Origin: Halomonas maura
GTDB taxonomy: Bacteria > Pseudomonadota > Gammaproteobacteria > Pseudomonadales > Halomonadaceae
Reading direction: 5' to 3'
Assembly (NCBI RefSeq): GCF_030409305.1
Contig: NZ_JAUFPQ010000009.1
Span: 208,643 to 272,642, forward strand
Length of the DNA: 64,000 nucleotides
The notes below the pieces were generated by a model, which was not told the origin of the DNA, ran no database searches, and saw nothing but the letters and a program-made list of their open reading frames with translations. Made by a program: the position numbers and the translations under genes. Below, piece by piece: positions 25,952 through 34,014 of the stretch; within the stretch, counting starts at the first letter, position 1; each line of letters begins with the position of its first letter.

Positions 25952-27223
25952 TTGAGCACCGTTTCCATGATTGTCTGGAATGAGTTTCTTAATGATGCGC
26001 GTGTGCTGAAGGAAGCTCAGACCTTGCAATCCTCCGGCTTTCAGGTCGTTGTGCATGCCTTGCATACTCCCGGACTGACACAGGAGAGAGAAACTCTCGA
26101 TGGCGGGGTAAAGGTCGTACGAGTGGCGAGAAATCCCTTCTGGAAGCTTCGCAAGCGCCGGTACCTGGAGGCCGGCAACAAGGCCGCCGCCAAACAGGCG
26201 CAGGGCACTCAGCAAGCGCAGAAGCCTGCAGCGCCACCGTCGGAAACCTTCAAGCGGCAATTGCTGAAGCTGATCGCCAGGCTAGGGACCCATGCGGGGC
26301 TCGCCATCCAGTTGGTGCGCTCTCGGCCTGCCGCGATCCATGCCCATGATGTGAATGTGCTGCCGACGGCGTGGTTGGCGGCCAAGCTGGCCCGGGTACC
26401 GCTGGTCTATGATGCCCACGAGATCAGCACCGACCGGGAAGGCTACAAGGCCTTCCGTGGGCTGGTGGGGGGGATCGAAAAGAATCTCATGCCCGGGGCG
26501 GCCGGCACCATCACCACCACCGACGCCCGTGCCAAGTTCTTCGCGCGGGCTTATGGCATACCGCGTCCGCTGGTCCTGCAGAACCGCCCGCGGCTGGTCG
26601 AGGCATCGGGCTCCAACCGGATTCGTGAGGAGCTGGGCTTGTCCGAGCCTTGGCCGATCGTGGTTTATCAGGGCGGCTTGCAGCCGGGCAGGGGGCTTCC
26701 GCGGCTGGTGGAAGCCGCCGCCAGCGTGCCCAATGCCTATTTCGTGTTCATCGGTGGGGGCCGCCAGGAGCGTGAACTGCACCAGCTCACCGAGCGGCTG
26801 GGCCTGGTCGAGCGGGTGCGCTTCATTCCTACCGTGGCATTGAGCGAGCTGCCGTCCTACACGGCCTCGGCCGATATCGGCGTCCAGCCCATCGAGAATA
26901 CCTGTCTGAACCATTTCACGACCGATTCCAACAAGCTCTTCGAGTACGTGATCGCGGGGCTGCCGGTCGTCGCGAGCCAGCTGCCCGAGATCAGCAAGGT
27001 CGTGCGGCAGCATGAGCTCGGGCTACTGGTGCCGCCAGGCGATACGGCGGCCTTGGCCGAGGCCATCCAGCGCCTGGTCGAGGATCCCGAGCAGCGTGCC
27101 CATTACCGGGACCAGGCGGCAAAGGCCGCTCAGTCGCTCAACTGGGAAGCCCAGGAGCAGGGGCTGGTCGATCTCTATGACCGGGTGCTGCCCGCGTCTC
27201 GCGCCGGTGCGGTATCGCGATGA
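25952..27223 (+). CDS. GT4-family glycosyltransferase
   Basis: The product has 423 residues. The start is TTG at 25952, supported by AGGAG 6 bases upstream; no ATG or GTG fits better. N-terminal acceptor domain: SMIVWNEFLNDARVLKEAQT and PLVYDAHEISTDREGYKAFR, a GT4-like Asp-Ala-His-Glu. Donor domain: WPIVVYQGGLQPGRGLPRLV, YFVFIGGGRQERELHQL, and TDSNKLFEYVIAGLPVVASQ with the sugar-nucleotide-binding Lys-Leu-x-Glu. A basic Ala/Gln-rich linker (~residues 75-105) is unusual. The 3' end overlaps the next gene by ATGA. The 5' third is AT-rich, and composition returns to high GC by about 26150. Confidence 0.9.
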   Translation: MSTVSMIVWNEFLNDARVLKEAQTLQSSGFQVVVHALHTPGLTQERETLDGGVKVVRVARNPFWKLRKRRYLEAGNKAAAKQAQGTQQAQKPAAPPSETFKRQLLKLIARLGTHAGLAIQLVRSRPAAIHAHDVNVLPTAWLAAKLARVPLVYDAHEISTDREGYKAFRGLVGGIEKNLMPGAAGTITTTDARAKFFARAYGIPRPLVLQNRPRLVEASGSNRIREELGLSEPWPIVVYQGGLQPGRGLPRLVEAAASVPNAYFVFIGGGRQERELHQLTERLGLVERVRFIPTVALSELPSYTASADIGVQPIENTCLNHFTTDSNKLFEYVIAGLPVVASQLPEISKVVRQHELGLLVPPGDTAALAEAIQRLVEDPEQRAHYRDQAAKAAQSLNWEAQEQGLVDLYDRVLPASRAGAVSR

Positions 27224-28431
27224 CGGCAGTCAGAATCCTGCTGCTCGGCTTCTACTACCCTCCCGATATCAGCGCCGGCGCCTTTCGTTGCGAGGCGCTG
27301 GTCCATGCGTTGTCGAGCCGGCTGTCACCGGGGAGCGAACTGGAGGTGATCACCACGGCGCCCAACCGCTTCGGCGGGAAAGGGCAGTGGCGCACGAATG
27401 ATGAGGGTCGGTCCGACGGGAACGTCACGATTACCCGGGTCGAGGTGTCGGGTGGCGGTCGCGGCATGGCCTCGCAGGCACGGGCGTTTGCCTCCTATGC
27501 CGCTCGGGTGCGGGAATTGACCCGCGACCGGCACTTCGATCTGGTGATTGCCACCTCGTCGCGGCTGATGACCGCCGTGCTGGGCCGCTGGGTGGCGAAG
27601 CGTTGCGGGGCGCGGTTGTATCAGGATATCCGCGACAACTTCGTCGATAACCTCCCTTCGGTGTTGCCGTTTAGGGCAGGCCATCTGCTCGCCCCGGTGT
27701 TCGGGGGCCTCGAGCGGTGGGCATTGGCGAAGGCGGATCGCATCAATCTGGTGTCGCGCGGCTTCGAGCCCTACTTCCAGGCGCGCTATCCGGGGCAAGG
27801 CTTCTCCTGGCATACCAACGGCATCGACACGCCCTTCGTCGCGGCGCTCGAGTCCGGGGTGTTCACGCAGGAAGCACCACGCCGGGGGGATCAGCCACTG
27901 CAGGTGCTCTACGCCGGGAACCTGGGGGCCGGGCAGGGCATGGAGCATATCCTTCCGCCACTCGCCCAGCGGCTCGCGGGGCGCGTCGCGTTTCGGGTGA
28001 TCGGCGCAGGGGCCGGGCGCGAGCCGCTGTGCCGAGCGCTGGCCGAGCAAGGCGTCGACAATGTCCAGGTGCTGTCGCCGGTGTCGCGAGACGGCCTGCT
28101 GGACGCCTACCGCCAGGCCGACGTGCTCTTTCTCCACCTGAATCGCTTGCCGTCACTGGAGAGCGTGCTGCCCTCGAAGCTGTTCGAGTATGCGGCAACC
28201 GGCCGCCCGGTCTGGGCGGGTGTGTCGGGGTTTGCGGCGCGCTTCGTCGAGCAGGAGATTGATAACGCAGCGTGTTTTTCACCATGTGATGTCGATGAGG
28301 GCATCGCGGCCCTGGAGCGACTTGAGGTATCCTCACGCCCGCGGCCCACGTTCGTGGCCAGGTGGCGCAGAGACAGGATAATGAACGAGATGGCCGACGA
28401 GATCGTGGCATTGGTGACGGATGAAGCGTGA
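27220..28431 (+). CDS. GT4-family (WbuB-like) glycosyltransferase
   Basis: The product has 403 residues. It starts ILLLGFYYPPDISAGAFRCE, a form typical of WbuB/CapM-type transferases acting on lipid-linked sugars. FDLVIATSSRLMTAVLGRWV and LYQDIRDNFVDNLPS follow in the N-terminal domain. The donor domain has QVLYAGNLGAGQGMEHILPP and a C-terminal VLPSKLFEYAATGRPVWAGV with the Lys and Glu that hold the nucleotide sugar. It overlaps its upstream neighbour by ATGA and the downstream sugar transferase by 11 bases, so the three are translationally coupled. Acceptor and donor are unknown. Confidence 0.88.
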   Translation: MTAVRILLLGFYYPPDISAGAFRCEALVHALSSRLSPGSELEVITTAPNRFGGKGQWRTNDEGRSDGNVTITRVEVSGGGRGMASQARAFASYAARVRELTRDRHFDLVIATSSRLMTAVLGRWVAKRCGARLYQDIRDNFVDNLPSVLPFRAGHLLAPVFGGLERWALAKADRINLVSRGFEPYFQARYPGQGFSWHTNGIDTPFVAALESGVFTQEAPRRGDQPLQVLYAGNLGAGQGMEHILPPLAQRLAGRVAFRVIGAGAGREPLCRALAEQGVDNVQVLSPVSRDGLLDAYRQADVLFLHLNRLPSLESVLPSKLFEYAATGRPVWAGVSGFAARFVEQEIDNAACFSPCDVDEGIAALERLEVSSRPRPTFVARWRRDRIMNEMADEIVALVTDEA

Positions 28432-29695
28432 GTATCAGCGCCGCCACTCGCGGTGGTACGAGGTGTTGCTGCTGGGGCTGTCGATTCATGTGGTGGTGGG
28501 GATCCCCCTGGCTGTCGGGTTCCCGGCACTGGAGCGCTGGGGCTGGGGGTTCTGGGATTACCTGCCGGACGTGCGCTACAACACCATGTTCGCCATCGGG
28601 TTGGCGTTTCTCGCCTCGGCGCTGACGCTAAGGCGCATGGCGCGCTTCCCGGGGGCACAACTGGCCGCCAACATCCTGCCGACGACCACCATCGCCTTCC
28701 TGATCGCGGTGGCCGTGCTGTTCTTCACCCGCGAAGGCTATACCCGTCAGGTGCTGTTCGCTGGCTATCTCGTCAGCCTGATGTGGTTCTACCTGGGCTT
28801 CTTCCTGGGCCGGCGGTTCCGCAAGCTCAAGCTGGCCGTGGTGCCCTTCGGCGATGCCTATCGCCTGATGGGCACTCGCCAGGCGGATCTGCGCCTGCTG
28901 GAAGGCCCCGACCTGGAAGGCACACGAGTGGACGGCGTGGTCGCGGATCTGCACGCCGCGGACCTGTCGCCCGAGTGGGAGACCTTCCTGGCCCGTTGCA
29001 CCCTCTGCCATATTCCCGTCTACCACATCCGCCAGGTGTCGGAGTCGATCTCCGGGCGGGTGCAGATCGACCACCTCTCGGAGAACGAGTTCGGCAGCCT
29101 GTTGCCGCCGATCGTCTATATCGGTTTCAAGCGCGTGGTCGATAGCGTCGCCGCCTTGCTGTTGTTGCCCGTACTGTTGCCGGTGATGATGGTTGTTGCG
29201 ATGGCCATCAAGCTGGATACCCGGGGGCCCGTGCTGTTCCTGCAGCCGCGCATGGGCTACAAGGCCAAGCCCTTCCTGATGTACAAGTTTCGCAGCATGC
29301 ACCATGACATGAGTGGCGAGGACTTCACCATCTCCGAGGACGACCCCCGGATCACCCGGGTCGGGCGGGTGATCCGCAAGTATCGGCTCGACGAACTGCC
29401 GCAGCTGTTCAACATCCTGAAGGGCGAGATGAGCTTCATCGGCCCACGGCCCGAGTCGGTATCGCTCTCCGAGTGGTACGAGCAGGATGTGCCCTTCTTC
29501 AGTTACCGCCACGTGGTGCGCCCGGGGATCTCCGGCTGGGCCCAGGTGGAGCAGGGCTACGCCGCCGAGGTGGATGGCATGACCAAGAAGCTGCAGTATG
29601 ACTTCTACTACATCAAGCACTTCTCGCTGTGGCTGGATGTGCTGATTGCCCTGAAGACCGCCAGGATTCTGTTCACGGGGTTCGGGGCGCGCTGA
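28421..29695 (+). CDS. Undecaprenyl-phosphate sugar-1-phosphate transferase (WcaJ/WbaP type)
   Basis: The product has 424 residues. It initiates repeat-unit synthesis by moving a sugar-1-phosphate from a nucleotide sugar to undecaprenyl phosphate at the inner membrane. The N-terminal half has about four membrane helices and a CoA-binding-like cytosolic region (~155-210). A further helix (VVDSVAALLLLPVLLPVMMV) leads into the catalytic domain: FLQPRMGYKAKPFLMYKFRS, then RITRVGRVIRKYRLDELPQL and GEMSFIGPRPES with the catalytic Asp-Glu pair. The end, GISGWAQVEQGYAAEVDGM, is also standard. Full length. A hairpin follows the gene. Confidence 0.93.
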   Translation: MKREYQRRHSRWYEVLLLGLSIHVVVGIPLAVGFPALERWGWGFWDYLPDVRYNTMFAIGLAFLASALTLRRMARFPGAQLAANILPTTTIAFLIAVAVLFFTREGYTRQVLFAGYLVSLMWFYLGFFLGRRFRKLKLAVVPFGDAYRLMGTRQADLRLLEGPDLEGTRVDGVVADLHAADLSPEWETFLARCTLCHIPVYHIRQVSESISGRVQIDHLSENEFGSLLPPIVYIGFKRVVDSVAALLLLPVLLPVMMVVAMAIKLDTRGPVLFLQPRMGYKAKPFLMYKFRSMHHDMSGEDFTISEDDPRITRVGRVIRKYRLDELPQLFNILKGEMSFIGPRPESVSLSEWYEQDVPFFSYRHVVRPGISGWAQVEQGYAAEVDGMTKKLQYDFYYIKHFSLWLDVLIALKTARILFTGFGAR

Positions 29696-29718
29696 GGCCT
29701 CAGCATGCCGTTGCCCCC

Positions 29719-29747
29719 GACGTTGCCGCGCCTTGCGCGGCAACGTC
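29719..29747 (+). terminator. Hairpin after the sugar transferase gene
   Basis: The stem GACGTTGCCGCGC pairs perfectly with GCGCGGCAACGTC across a 3-base CTT loop, 24 bases past the stop codon. No T-tract follows. It may be a weak terminator inside the cluster (overridden if RfaH acts) or an RNA-processing hairpin. Confidence 0.5.
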
Positions 29748-29814
29748 GTGTCGGGGCCGGGGAATCTGCTACCATTCGCGCTTTCCTGGAAACGCAACGA
29801 AGAGTGAGCCGGCA

Positions 29815-31167
29815 GTGAGGCACCCCTATTCCCTTCTCGATCAGGGCCGACCCGATCCCGCCTGGCTGTCTCCCCCGTGGTTGTGCTGGCTGGGCCTGAG
29901 CGTCGCGCTGCTCTATGCCGGTCTGCGGCTGTGGGCGCCCCAGGTCGGTGAGCCGGCCGGCACCCTGATGGCCGTACTGGGGCTCTTCGCCGTCCTCCGC
30001 TGGGGGCAGGGCATTCGCAATGGTGGTGCGCTGTGGCTGCTGTTGGCGGTGGTGGCGGTGCAGTTGATTTCCTGGGGAGGCGGCTACCTCCATCACCCCG
30101 AGTGGGTGACCGACACCCCCCAGCTCGATCGTCTGGCCAAGTGGTTCCTGTTCATCGGCCTGGCCTGGTGGTTGGGGGGGAGCAGCCGCGCCACCCTGCT
30201 GGCCTGGGGCCTCGCCCTGCTGGGGCTGATGGCGGCGGTGTTCTGGCCCGAGGGTAGCCTCGAGCAGTGGAGGCTCGGGCTAGAGGGCACGCGAGCCGAG
30301 TTCGCCATTCGCAACTCCCAGCACGACGCCATGCTGTTCGGCACCGGCCTGCTCGGCCTGGTGTGTTTCGCAGCTCGTTGCTGGCGGGAGCGTGGCGCCC
30401 CGACCTGGGGGTGGCGCGTGGCGTGGAGCCTGGCCCTGGTCGTGTGCCTGGTCGGTATCGGGATCACCCAGACCCGGGCCGTGTGGCTCGCGCTCTTTGT
30501 GGTGATGCCGTTGCTGGCGGTCTTGAGCTGGTGGGGATGGCGCCGGCCGTCACGCAAGGCCTGGTGGGGCTTCGCTGCGGTGTTCCTGTTGATACTGCTC
30601 GGGGCCATGGCGTTCCATGAGCCGGTGGCCGAGCGCTTGGCCAACGAGAATCGCATCCTCGCCCAGGCCATGGAGGGTGACTGGAAATCGATCCCCTACA
30701 GCAGCATCGGTAATCGTCTGCTGACCTGGCGTGCCTCGCTGGAGTGGATTGCCGAGCGCCCCCTCATCGGTTGGGGAGAGGAGGGGCGCAGCCTGGTCAT
30801 CGACCACACCGAGTGGTTGCCGGAAAAGACCCAGGAGCTCTATGGCCACCTGCATAATACCTTCCTCGAGATCCTGGTCAGCTATGGCCTGCTGGGGCTG
30901 TCGGTGGTATTGGCGTTGATCGCCTGGATCGGCCTGGGAACCTGGCAGGCCTGGCGCGCCGGTGTGATGCCTGGCGACATCGCGCTGTTCGGGGCGGGCT
31001 TCTTCGTCTTCTACGCCATCGTCAGTCAGTTTGAATCCTATGGCAGCTTCTGGACCGGGGTCTATGTCCAGAACCTGGTGGCGGGTGGTCTGGTCACACA
31101 TACCTGGCGCTGGCAGGTCACAACGGGGCGCCGCGTGTTTCCCGCCCTTCACTCAAAGGCCGCCTGA
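29815..31167 (+). CDS. O-antigen polymerase/ligase family protein (Wzy_C)
   Basis: The product has 450 residues with about 11-12 membrane helices. The start is GTG at 29815; upstream codons in the same frame belong to non-coding spacer with the hairpin. The Wzy_C signature region is visible as GIGITQTRAVWLALFVVMPL (~residues 215-235). A large periplasmic loop with SSIGNRLLTWRASLEWIAER and PLIGWGEEGRS follows, as in WaaL-type ligases and Wzy polymerases. Sequence alone does not separate polymerase from ligase; in this cluster a polymerase of the repeat unit is the simpler reading. The stop overlaps the next start (TGATG). Confidence 0.88.
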   Translation: MRHPYSLLDQGRPDPAWLSPPWLCWLGLSVALLYAGLRLWAPQVGEPAGTLMAVLGLFAVLRWGQGIRNGGALWLLLAVVAVQLISWGGGYLHHPEWVTDTPQLDRLAKWFLFIGLAWWLGGSSRATLLAWGLALLGLMAAVFWPEGSLEQWRLGLEGTRAEFAIRNSQHDAMLFGTGLLGLVCFAARCWRERGAPTWGWRVAWSLALVVCLVGIGITQTRAVWLALFVVMPLLAVLSWWGWRRPSRKAWWGFAAVFLLILLGAMAFHEPVAERLANENRILAQAMEGDWKSIPYSSIGNRLLTWRASLEWIAERPLIGWGEEGRSLVIDHTEWLPEKTQELYGHLHNTFLEILVSYGLLGLSVVLALIAWIGLGTWQAWRAGVMPGDIALFGAGFFVFYAIVSQFESYGSFWTGVYVQNLVAGGLVTHTWRWQVTTGRRVFPALHSKAA

Positions 31168-32300
31168 TGCGCACATTGATCGTGGTTCGCTCCCTGAAGA
31201 TGGGAGGCATGGAGCGTGTCGCCGTGAACCTGGCCGATGCCTTCGCTGAGGCGGGTCACGAGAGCCACCTGCTCAGCCTGCGCTCCACACGCTGCCCGCT
31301 GGAGCCGGAACATGCCGATGTCAGGCGCCATCACCTGCCCTTGCGCTGGTGGAGCCGTGTGACCGTGCTCGGTCTGCTGTTCGAGCAACTGGCGCGACTC
31401 ATCCTCAATCCCCTGGTCAAGCGGTCGCTGTTTCTCGGCCGGGGGCTGATGGGAGGCGTCGTCTTCCGCGCCTGGCTGTGGGCCTTCGAACGCCGCCATG
31501 GGCGCGTGGATCGTATCGTCTTTCGGGGCATCGGGACCTTCGAGCTGGTCTGGACCTTCCGTGACGAGCGGGCCCGTTATGTCCTCGAGAACATCCTGCA
31601 TGTCGGCAATGACGGCTGGGCGCGCCGGGTCTTCGCGCGCAGCCTCTACCATCGCCGCCATCTCGTCACCGTCTCCCGGGGGGTGGCGGAGAGCGTTCGC
31701 GAGGGGATGACCCGCTGGAAATTCACGCCCGCCTCGCTAAGGGTGATCCCCAATCCGTGTCCCGTCGCCGGCATTCGCCAGCAGATGGCACGTCCCGAAC
31801 CCGATCTCCCCGGCGCGCCCTATATCGTCAACGTGGCACGCCTGGTGCCGGCGAAGGACCACGCGCTGCTGCTGCGGGCCTATGCGAAGTCCGGTGTGTC
31901 GCTGCCCCTGGTGCTGGTCGGCGACGGCAAGGAGCGGCAGCGCTTGCAGGCCCTGGCCAGCGAACTGGGCATCGCCGAGCGGGTCATCTTCGCCGGCCAG
32001 CGGGAAAACCCCTACCCGTGGATGCATCATGCCAGGTTGTTCGTGCTCAGTTCGCGTTTCGAGGGCATGGGCATCGTGCTGTTCGAGGCCCTGGCCTGCG
32101 GCACGCCGGTACTGAGCGTGGATTGCCCAGGCGGGATTCGGGAAATCTTGAAGGGCGAACTGGAGGCTTCCATCGTGCCGCATGATGTCGACGCCCTGGC
32201 GGAGGGCATTCGTCGAGCCGTCGAGGCGGAGAAGCCCGAGGTCCGTGAGCACTGGCTGGATGACTTCCGTCCGGAAACCGTCGCCAAGGCCTTCCTGTGA
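31167..32300 (+). CDS. GT4-family glycosyltransferase
   Basis: The product has 377 residues. The N-terminus IVVRSLKMGGMERVAVNLAD is the usual GT4 glycine-rich start. The donor domain has APYIVNVARLVPAKDHALLL, PLVLVGDGKERQRLQALASE and LFVLSSRFEGMGIVLFEALA with the E-x7-E motif, then CGTPVLSVDCPGGIREIL. This last segment resembles that of the divergent enzyme at 34012-35079 (VDCPSGPKEIL), so the two may be distant paralogues. It is coupled by one-base overlap to the polymerase/ligase gene upstream and by GTGA overlap to the acetyltransferase downstream. Confidence 0.9.
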   Translation: MRTLIVVRSLKMGGMERVAVNLADAFAEAGHESHLLSLRSTRCPLEPEHADVRRHHLPLRWWSRVTVLGLLFEQLARLILNPLVKRSLFLGRGLMGGVVFRAWLWAFERRHGRVDRIVFRGIGTFELVWTFRDERARYVLENILHVGNDGWARRVFARSLYHRRHLVTVSRGVAESVREGMTRWKFTPASLRVIPNPCPVAGIRQQMARPEPDLPGAPYIVNVARLVPAKDHALLLRAYAKSGVSLPLVLVGDGKERQRLQALASELGIAERVIFAGQRENPYPWMHHARLFVLSSRFEGMGIVLFEALACGTPVLSVDCPGGIREILKGELEASIVPHDVDALAEGIRRAVEAEKPEVREHWLDDFRPETVAKAFL

Positions 32301-32926
32301 GCACCGAGCCCCGCTCGGCGCCCCGTGATGATGGTGCGGATGCGCGGCCCGAGTGCGACATGGACTGGCACCGGTTCGTCGACTATGGCATCGGCGAGGT
32401 GTTGGGCGGCAAGCGGCACCTTCCCAGGCTTCGACTGTGCAAGTGCCTGTGGTCCATCAGGCCGGAACGCCAGGCCGTGCTTCGCCTGCGCCTGGTGCAG
32501 ATGCTGGAGCATTACGGGCGCAACACCCTGGTCAGGCGTCAGCTGGCCATTCTGGCGACCCGCTTCGGGATCCATGTGGAACCGCGGACGCTCATCGGCA
32601 GGGGGCTGAGACTGCCCCATCCCACCTCCATCGTGATCGGCAAGGGGCTCAGGATCGGTGCGCGCTGCCTGCTCTATCAACAGGTGACCCTGGCGGCGGC
32701 GCCACTGGAGCATGAGCCGTTCATGGCGCGGATCGGAGATGACGTCACGCTCTTTCCCGGCGCCAAGGTCGTCGGCGAGGGACGTGTCGGGAATCGCGTC
32801 ATCGTCGGTGCCAATGCGGTGGTCGCGGATGTCTTCGGCGACGATGTGGTGCTCGGCGGCGTGCCGGCCAGGGTGATCCGTGAGGTGAGGCCCGGCGAGC
32901 GGACCGGCGCCGACAAGCCGGCCTGA
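32297..32926 (+). CDS. Left-handed beta-helix (serine acetyltransferase-like) O-acetyltransferase
   Basis: The product has 209 residues. The start is GTG at 32297, overlapping the upstream TGA as GTGA. A helical N-terminal part (~1-95) precedes hexapeptide repeats: TLIGRGLRLPHPTSIVIGKG, then RIGARCLLYQQVTLA, ARIGDDVTLFPGAKVVGEGR, VIVGANAVVADVFGDD, and the closing GVPARVI typical of CysE-like enzymes. It probably acetylates a sugar of the repeat unit using acetyl-CoA. An N-terminal extension of ~20 polar residues could mean that the true start is a little downstream. Last gene of the plus-strand run. Confidence 0.85.
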   Translation: MSTEPRSAPRDDGADARPECDMDWHRFVDYGIGEVLGGKRHLPRLRLCKCLWSIRPERQAVLRLRLVQMLEHYGRNTLVRRQLAILATRFGIHVEPRTLIGRGLRLPHPTSIVIGKGLRIGARCLLYQQVTLAAAPLEHEPFMARIGDDVTLFPGAKVVGEGRVGNRVIVGANAVVADVFGDDVVLGGVPARVIREVRPGERTGADKPA

Positions 32927-33001
32927 GCCTGTGTCGGCGCTCCCGGCCGGGGAGCGAGGTCCAGGTCTCCGCGAACTGTCGTGTTTCCCCGGCGCGGCTC
33001 G

Positions 33002-33703
33002 CTACTTCATCAATGACTGCAGGCGTGACGCCGCCTGTTCGCGGTAGCGCTCACCGCGCAGCTTGTTGACGGTCAAGGAACGTTCGAGAGCCGGCCATTG
33101 GTCGGCTCTTTTCGTTGGCAGGCGGCGCACATGGGCGTCGATCCAGATGAGCTGGCCGTCGGCCTTCACCAGCAGGTTGTTGTAGTGCAGGTCGCGATGG
33201 GCGTAGCCGGCCCTGGCCAGCATGGCCACCTCGCGGCACAGGCGGTCGAGGAAGCGGTCACGCTCGGCCTCGCTGAGCGCATCGAAGACCTCGCCGCCCA
33301 TGCGGGCATCCGCCACGTGCTCGAGCAGCAGCAGTGAGGCATTGCGGTTGCAGGGATTCAGCGAGACGCCCCAGCCATGGCAGTGGGGCGTGGCCAGGCC
33401 GGCGCCTTGCAGGATGCGCAGGCTGAGGAACTCCTTGCGGGCATCCGATTGCAGCAGGCAGCGCTTCTCGAGGTAGTCCCGCCAGGCCCAGCCCAGCGGA
33501 CGATGGCGCTTGTTGAACTTGTCGGGTACCACCTTGGCGAGGATGTGACGGTCCTCGCTCAGGTAGAAGCGGCTACTCGCCACCGCCTCGAAGGCGGCGG
33601 TGGTCGTGGTGCTGGCCAGGCGCAGCTCGCCCGGCAGGGCGCTGGGGTGAAACACCAGATAGCGGCGGCGGCGATCGTCGAAGGGGATGTCCAGCAGCTT
33701 CAT
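33002..33703 (-). CDS. Lipopolysaccharide kinase family protein (KdkA/InaA/WaaP-like)
   Basis: The product has 233 residues. Family members phosphorylate Kdo or heptose of the LPS core in the cytosol. The catalytic loop is AHRDLHYNNLLVKADGQLIW (residues ~160-180), with H-R-D and the Asn metal ligand, followed by the IDAH strand holding the metal-binding Asp. The phosphate-binding lysine is likely in FYLSEDRHILAKVVPDKFN. The ATG at 33703 was chosen (AGGA upstream); the frame stays open into the adjacent repeat element, but that is not part of the protein. The gene is separated from the co-directional glycosyltransferase only by the repeat. Confidence 0.85.
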   Translation of the reverse strand: MKLLDIPFDDRRRRYLVFHPSALPGELRLASTTTTAAFEAVASSRFYLSEDRHILAKVVPDKFNKRHRPLGWAWRDYLEKRCLLQSDARKEFLSLRILQGAGLATPHCHGWGVSLNPCNRNASLLLLEHVADARMGGEVFDALSEAERDRFLDRLCREVAMLARAGYAHRDLHYNNLLVKADGQLIWIDAHVRRLPTKRADQWPALERSLTVNKLRGERYREQAASRLQSLMK

Positions 33704-33715
33704 GTAGCCAATCCT

Positions 33716-34014
33716 ACGCGTTGTCTGAAAACTACCTGCGCTCGCCCAGCCGGCGTTGAGAATCGGCTCGTGCGCGAGCCCGGTCAAAGTACTCATTTAC
33801 ACCGCGTAAACTCGCACGCGAGCCCGGTCCGTCTTTTGACTCGCGACCTCCATGTCGCTCGCTCTGCGAGCAGCGGAGCTGCCCAAATCGGCTGTCCTTG
33901 CCGATTTGTCACCGATGTCTGCCTTGTGACCCACATGGAGGTGGGAAATGCGTTGGCCCGCCGGGAGCGGGCCTAGCCCTGGCCATCGCTCGTCGACTCT
34001 TCAGACAAAGCTTA
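33716..34014. repeat. ~300-bp hairpin-rich dispersed element, copy A
   Basis: It is aligned with 58672-58967 over its whole length and with 12734-12810 at its right end. Near-terminal inverted repeats are TTGTCTGAA on the left and TTCAGACAA on the right. Internal stems include GCTCGC-TCT-GCGAGC (33857), CAGC-GGA-GCTG (33871), AAATCGGC-N7-GCCGATTT (33885), CCCAC-N6-GTGGG and GGCCCGC/GCGGGCC. Two direct GCGAGCCCGGTC repeats lie in the left half. It exactly fills the space between the glycosyltransferase stop and the kinase ribosome binding site. It encodes no convincing protein. Confidence 0.85.

Noticed and set aside
33704..33796. Upstream extension of the KdkA-like kinase frame
   Set aside because: It runs into the inserted repeat element. 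The ATG at 33703 has its own ribosome binding site and gives a normal N-terminus.
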